From NCBI GenBank assembly GCA_964542875.1, contig CAZIWA010000179.1, positions 1-8,278 on the forward strand: a stretch of DNA of 8,278 nt, given 5' to 3'. The translations under genes and the position numbers were made by a program. Of this stretch, positions 5,163 to 8,278 are shown piece after piece. The stretch comes from CAZGOM01 sp964542875 (GTDB lineage: Bacteria > Planctomycetota > Phycisphaerae > Phycisphaerales > Phycisphaeraceae). The notes beneath the pieces were generated by a model. The model was not told the DNA's origin and did no database searches. It worked only from the letters and a program-made list of their open reading frames with translations. Each line of letters opens with the position of its first letter. The stretch's first letter is position 1.

Positions 5163-7697
5163 TTACTTGGTTTCTTTGAGGAGGTGGATGGGGGCGACGA
5201 TGCCGCCCAGGTAGAGCTCGGGGAGGGGGATGTGGTTGACCTTGACGGTGATCTGGTTTTCTTCGCCGGGCTTGAGGGCACCAGGGGGGAGTTCGATGGT
5301 GATACCCTTGAAGGCTTCCTGTTCGGGTTCGCCGATCTGGTTGCCGTTGATGTAGAGGGTGACTTTGCGGTCAGCCTTGACGAAGTGGAGCCAGAGCTTG
5401 CCGGTGGCGTTGGCGGGGGCTTTGAAGGTGGTGCGGTACCACATGACGCCGAGGTATTCGGGGAAGCCCTGGCCGTTCAACGTGTTGGTGTAGGTTTTGA
5501 CGGGCTTCCAGGCGGCGTCGTAGAAGCCGGGGACGAAGACGTCGGTTTTGATGCCAGCCTTATCGAGGGCTTCCTGGGTGGTGTACTTCCATTCGTCGGG
5601 GAGTACGGCAATGCACTCACGGGGCTGGAGGTCTTTGTAGACCGGGCCGGGCTTGGGGGCGGGCTTGCCTTTGACCGCGGGCGGGGTGACGGGGGCGGCG
5701 GTCTTATCCACTTCCCGAGGACGGACGGAGGCGTAGGCGGTGGCGGTGACGCCGCCTACGAAGCGGCGGAGGTAGGCGCGCTCGTAGTCGTTGCCGTTTC
5801 TGGCCGCGTAGGTTTCTTCGACGACCTTGAACCACTCGTCGTAGATTTTCTGGGCTTCGACGGAGTTGCCGGCGATGAGGGCGTCGTACCAGGAGCGCCA
5901 GTACTTGGCGCGCTGGAGGCCGCGTTTGGCGAGGTTCACACGGGTGACGTATTCAGGGGAACCGGCGTTTTTGACGAGGGATTCGGCTTCGGTGATGTAG
6001 CCGTCGAGTTCCTTGATGCGCTGGTGGGTGTAGACGTCGCCCAGGGCGTGGATGGAGCCGGCTTCGGTGTGGAGGTTGATCCACGCGGAGTCGATGGTCA
6101 TCCAATATTTTTCCATGGGCTCGGCGGCGGGGCCATAGAACTTGTCGTAGAAGTCCGCCATGATGAGCCACGGGTCCTGGGAGGGATCGTAGGCAAGGCG
6201 GATGGAGAGGTAGAGGTGGGGTGCGGAGAGCTCCCAGCAGTCGAAGGATTCAAAGTTGTAGGAGATGAAGTGGCGTTTCTGGAGGTAAGGCAGGTCGTGC
6301 GACCAGGTGGAGATCTTGGAGTAGGGCGTCATCACCTCGGCAAGGTTGTAGTTGTAGGTGCGGTAGCCGAGCATGGTGGCGCGCTTGACCCAGCCTTCGA
6401 TGATGTCACGCAGGGCCTGTGTGGATTCAGAGTTGGGGTGGCCGATGGGGTGGTAACGGCTAAAGCGGATGGGGGCGATGTTCACCATGATGTTGGGTGA
6501 TAGCTTGTCCAGCGCCGGGTTGGTGGGGGGCAGGGTGTAGTCAGAGTAAGCGTAGAAACCCAGGCGGGCCTTGGTGTTCTTTTCGTAGATGGCTTTGGCC
6601 GCTTCGTTGACGATGCCCATGAACCGGTCGGTCATGGAGACCAGGCCGGAAGAGGGGTCGATGACGGCGGGGTTGTCGTATTTCTGGGATTCGGGGCTGT
6701 AGTCGAAACGGTGGTCGTCCGGGGGGGACATGGAGAGGTTTTTGCTGCCGTTTTCGGATTCCCGGAGCGCCCATTCGATGAAGCGCTTGCGGACGTCAGG
6801 GTTGCCGAGGTTGGGCCAGGGGCCTTTGATGCGCTTGCCGTTTTCATCGAGGCGGAAGTATTCGGGGTGCTTGTCGTATTCTTCATCGGGGATGAAGTGC
6901 CAGGAGTGGGAGGAGGGGATGGGATCGCCGCCGGAGCCGTTCCAGAGAGACCAGTAGGCGTGGCGGAAGGCGCCGTTTGCACCCCAGATCTGGCGGTTGA
7001 TGATGCTGGGCTTCTCGGCGAAGTCCTGGGTCATGACGGTGAGGGTGGTTTGGCCCTTGGGGTAGGTTTTGCCCCAGTCGAGGTTGGTGAAGAAGCGACA
7101 GCCGTATTCGACTTCAAGGAAGCGGGCGACGGCGCGGACGGCGGTTTCGGGGTCGCCTGCGCCGATGTAGACGTTTTTGCCGTCGGCTTTGACACGGAAA
7201 CCTTCGCCGGTTTCAAACTTGACGCTGGAGAGATCAAGCCCGGCTTTGAGGGCGGAGGAGCCGACGTAAATGATCGGGCCGGAGCCGGGAGCCTTGTCGG
7301 TGATCGGGAGTGTGGCGCCGGACATGAGCTTGACCCAGTCCTGAAGGATCAGGGCGGCGCGCATGTCAGGGGCGACGATGGGCTTGGGGGCTGCGGCCTT
7401 GGCGCCGGGGGCCGGCGCGGGGGGGGCTGGCTGCTCGGGAGCGGGATCAATGACGATGGTGGCCAGGGGCTTGCCGTTGTCGATGATCATGACGCCGGGG
7501 TTCTTGGCTTTGGCGGCGGCGCGGGCGATGTCCTGCTCGCGAACCTGCTTAAGCACGTAGGCCCGGTAGGCGGGGACCGCGGTGTACGGGTCTTTGTCGG
7601 AATACATGGGGACGGGGGCGGAAGCGGGGGCCGCGCCCATGAGAAGGCCCGTGAAGGCGCAGATCATGACGGTGGCAAGGACGGCTGTGATACGCAT
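5163..7697 (-). CDS. Secreted DUF4838-family protein with C-terminal GH2-like beta-sandwich
   Basis: This is a large exported protein of 844 residues. It begins with a signal peptide (1-27: MRIT, hydrophobic core VLATVMICAFTGLLMG, and an ASA cleavage-like site). A Pro/Ala-rich linker (about 84-107) precedes an alpha/beta domain (about 110-220) like the N-terminal domain of alpha-glucuronidases. It contains DWVKLMSGATLPI, IIYVGSSAL and AVRAVARFLEVEYGCRFF. The core (about 230-515) fits DUF4838: NRQIWGANGAFRH, SHSWHFIPDEEY, HPEYF, NLSMSPPDD and FYDKFYGPAAEPMEKYW. After a helical region and a second Pro/Lys-rich linker (665-685), residues about 700-835 form a sugar-binding beta-sandwich like that of GH2 (MWYRTTF, KLWLHFVKADRKVTLYINGNQIGE). 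A role on extracellular glycans is inferred; the catalytic residues are not established. An upstream ATG at 7742 would bury the signal peptide, so 7697 is preferred, with GAGG 9 nt before it. The gene appears monocistronic in this window. Confidence 0.87.
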   Translation of the reverse strand: MRITAVLATVMICAFTGLLMGAAPASAPVPMYSDKDPYTAVPAYRAYVLKQVREQDIARAAAKAKNPGVMIIDNGKPLATIVIDPAPEQPAPPAPAPGAKAAAPKPIVAPDMRAALILQDWVKLMSGATLPITDKAPGSGPIIYVGSSALKAGLDLSSVKFETGEGFRVKADGKNVYIGAGDPETAVRAVARFLEVEYGCRFFTNLDWGKTYPKGQTTLTVMTQDFAEKPSIINRQIWGANGAFRHAYWSLWNGSGGDPIPSSHSWHFIPDEEYDKHPEYFRLDENGKRIKGPWPNLGNPDVRKRFIEWALRESENGSKNLSMSPPDDHRFDYSPESQKYDNPAVIDPSSGLVSMTDRFMGIVNEAAKAIYEKNTKARLGFYAYSDYTLPPTNPALDKLSPNIMVNIAPIRFSRYHPIGHPNSESTQALRDIIEGWVKRATMLGYRTYNYNLAEVMTPYSKISTWSHDLPYLQKRHFISYNFESFDCWELSAPHLYLSIRLAYDPSQDPWLIMADFYDKFYGPAAEPMEKYWMTIDSAWINLHTEAGSIHALGDVYTHQRIKELDGYITEAESLVKNAGSPEYVTRVNLAKRGLQRAKYWRSWYDALIAGNSVEAQKIYDEWFKVVEETYAARNGNDYERAYLRRFVGGVTATAYASVRPREVDKTAAPVTPPAVKGKPAPKPGPVYKDLQPRECIAVLPDEWKYTTQEALDKAGIKTDVFVPGFYDAAWKPVKTYTNTLNGQGFPEYLGVMWYRTTFKAPANATGKLWLHFVKADRKVTLYINGNQIGEPEQEAFKGITIELPPGALKPGEENQITVKVNHIPLPELYLGGIVAPIHLLKETK

Positions 7698-7778
7698 GGA
7701 AGAGTGCCTCGGTGCAATAAGGGGATGTGGGTTTGGACTCACGCAGGCATGAAAAGTTCAAGGCGGGAATCAATGAAA

Positions 7779-7810
7779 ATGTATTATTACATCCTAGGTT
7801 GTTTATTCAA
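7779..7810 (-). promoter_or_regulatory. Candidate promoter of the DUF4838 gene with overlapping palindrome
   Basis: On the minus strand TTGAAT (plus positions 7805-7810) and AATAAT (7783-7788, five of six consensus bases) are separated by 16 bp, in the most AT-rich stretch of the region. The start would fall near 7776, leaving a leader of about 79 nt. ATGTA-TTAT-TACAT (7779-7792) forms a 14-bp palindrome covering the -10, in the size range of an operator for a dimeric repressor. This is a hand match to consensus and has not been tested. Confidence 0.45.
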
Positions 7811-7997
7811 GTTTGATACTGATATACGTGTTTATGCAGGGACGTTTTGATTGCATGTGTCAAAATGTGACGTGGAATAGACCGAGGATGTGACAGGGGG
7901 GAGGAAAGGTAAAAGGGAAAAGGTGCAAGTGAAAAGGCAGAGGGGAAGATGGGCTGAATTCAGGGGTTAGGATCTTTGAATAATCGAGGAAAGAATA

Positions 7998-8027
7998 CCC
8001 TCATCCCAGCCCTCTCCCTGAGGGCTG
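7998..8027. repeat. CCCTCA/TGAGGG short hairpin element
   Basis: CCCTCA (7998-8003) can pair with TGAGGG (8019-8024). Alternatively CAGCCCT (8007-8013) can pair with AGGGCTG (8021-8027) around a 7-nt loop. The CCCTCATCCCAGCCCTCTCCC wording resembles, from memory, a very widespread intergenic inverted-repeat family in bacteria. No T-run follows, so a terminator is unlikely. Confidence 0.5.
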
Positions 8028-8063
8028 ATCATTCCCCAAGTTTTGAAATGAGCGTTGGATGCG

Positions 8064-8200
8064 CAGAAGCGAAGAGGAAGAGTTTTACCGCGAAGGCGCG
8101 AAGACGCGAAGTTAAGAGGCGGAAAAGTCAGAGTCGGGAAAGGGTGAAGACAAAGGCAGACGGAGTTAGGTCGCTACAGGGTGGCTGGCGTGGACGTGGG
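8064..8200 (+). repeat. Dispersed intergenic repeat, copy B (period-8 CGCGAAG type)
   Basis: This is the second copy of the element at 2979-3104, in the same orientation. GCGAAG units occur at 8090-8095, 8098-8103 and 8106-8111, exactly 8 bp apart. They are followed by TTAAGAG, GCGGAAAA, GGGTGAAGA, GGCAGA and GGGTGGCTGGCG, as in copy A. Copy B is about 11 bp longer because of small indels, mainly in its second half. Confidence 0.8.
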
Positions 8201-8222
8201 CGCGTGTAAGAGCTTTTTGAAA

Positions 8223-8267
8223 CTGGGTTAAACCCAGGGTGGCGCATGAATACATGCTTACCCTGGG
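8223..8267. repeat. Compound hairpin with alternative pairings
   Basis: CTGGGTT-A-AACCCAG (8223-8237) is a perfect 7-bp inverted repeat with one central base. The CCCAG of its right arm also belongs to CCCAGGGT (8233-8240), which pairs with ACCCTGGG (8260-8267). That second hairpin has an inner stem GCATG/CATGC (8244-8248, 8253-8257) around AATA. The two outer hairpins cannot form together. What lies to the right of the window is unknown, so it could be a REP-like element, a terminator of an adjacent gene or a leader structure. Confidence 0.6.
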
Positions 8268-8278
8268 CTTCCTTGTTT

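Larger units (their letters stand above)
7811..8278. other. Gene-free right-hand stretch made of intergenic elements
   Basis: No credible gene lies between the DUF4838 promoter and the right edge. In order it holds an AT-rich segment, a purine-rich tract at 7895-7953 (only 6 pyrimidines in 59 bases, with repeated AAAAGG words), a short hairpin at 8007-8027, the dispersed repeat copy B at 8064-8200, and a compound hairpin at 8223-8267. Confidence 0.7.

Noticed and set aside
5070..6500. 476-residue plus-strand open frame
   Set aside because: It is antisense to the DUF4838 gene, with the Gly/Val/Asp-rich composition typical of a shadow of GC-rich coding sequence; the opposite strand has a signal peptide and recognisable domains.
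7698..7742. Earlier ATG for the DUF4838 gene
   Set aside because: It would place 15 polar and proline-rich residues ahead of an otherwise standard signal peptide.
6711..7850. 379-residue plus-strand open frame
   Set aside because: Same reason: it is antisense to the DUF4838 N-terminal half, Gly/Asp/Val-rich and without any recognisable motif.
7976..8209. 77-residue plus-strand open frame
   Set aside because: It is a Lys/Arg-rich translation of repeat copy B and the CCCTCA hairpin; copy A in the same orientation has no equivalent intact frame.

Overview
The window is bacterial, GC-rich and dense in genes, and it contains no RNA genes, CRISPR array, transposase or phage genes that I can see. 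The likeliest source is a Planctomycetota member, perhaps Phycisphaerae or a close PVC-group relative. This is an inference from a large secreted DUF4838-type protein, a PBP2 with dockerin-like Ca-loop residues, TTG starts, and intergenic period-8 CGCGAAG-type repeats. No gene gives a direct taxonomic proof.

Region 1 (1-2927, plus strand) is a compact core operon. It holds the 3' part of a PBP2-type peptidoglycan transpeptidase, then rodA, the SEDS glycosyltransferase that partners PBP2 in cell-wall elongation, then rsmG, the 16S rRNA G527 methyltransferase. The genes overlap (4 bp TTGA, then 26 bp), so translational coupling is expected. The promoter lies upstream of the window.

Region 2 (2928-5162) is accessory. 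A gene-free stretch carries copy A of a dispersed repeat and an inverted repeat. It is followed by a minus-strand gene with a C-terminal HNH nuclease domain and an unrecognised N-terminal half. Divergent from it is a two-gene plus-strand operon: a VOC/glyoxalase-fold protein and a 126-residue protein I do not recognise. The two transcription units appear to share overlapping back-to-back promoters that contain a 9-bp direct repeat with a 21-bp period. A hairpin terminator closes the operon and probably also serves the convergent gene beyond it.

Region 3 (5163-7697, minus strand) is one large exported protein: signal peptide, Pro/Ala linker, glucuronidase-N-like domain, DUF4838-like core and C-terminal GH2-like beta-sandwich. 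It is probably a glycan-acting or glycan-binding protein.

Region 4 (7698-8278) is a gene-free stretch. It holds an AT-rich promoter for the DUF4838 gene, a purine-rich tract, a degenerate CCCTCA/TGAGGG hairpin, copy B of the dispersed repeat and a compound hairpin at the edge. The two direct-repeat copies bracket the whole accessory segment, and the core operon lies outside them.

I found no convincing new multi-gene system. The most notable points are the Cys/His zinc-site pattern and the EF-hand-like loop beside the PBP2 active site, the paired dispersed repeats, the uncharacterised HNH protein with its divergent promoter, and a hairpin set with mutually exclusive pairing at the right edge.
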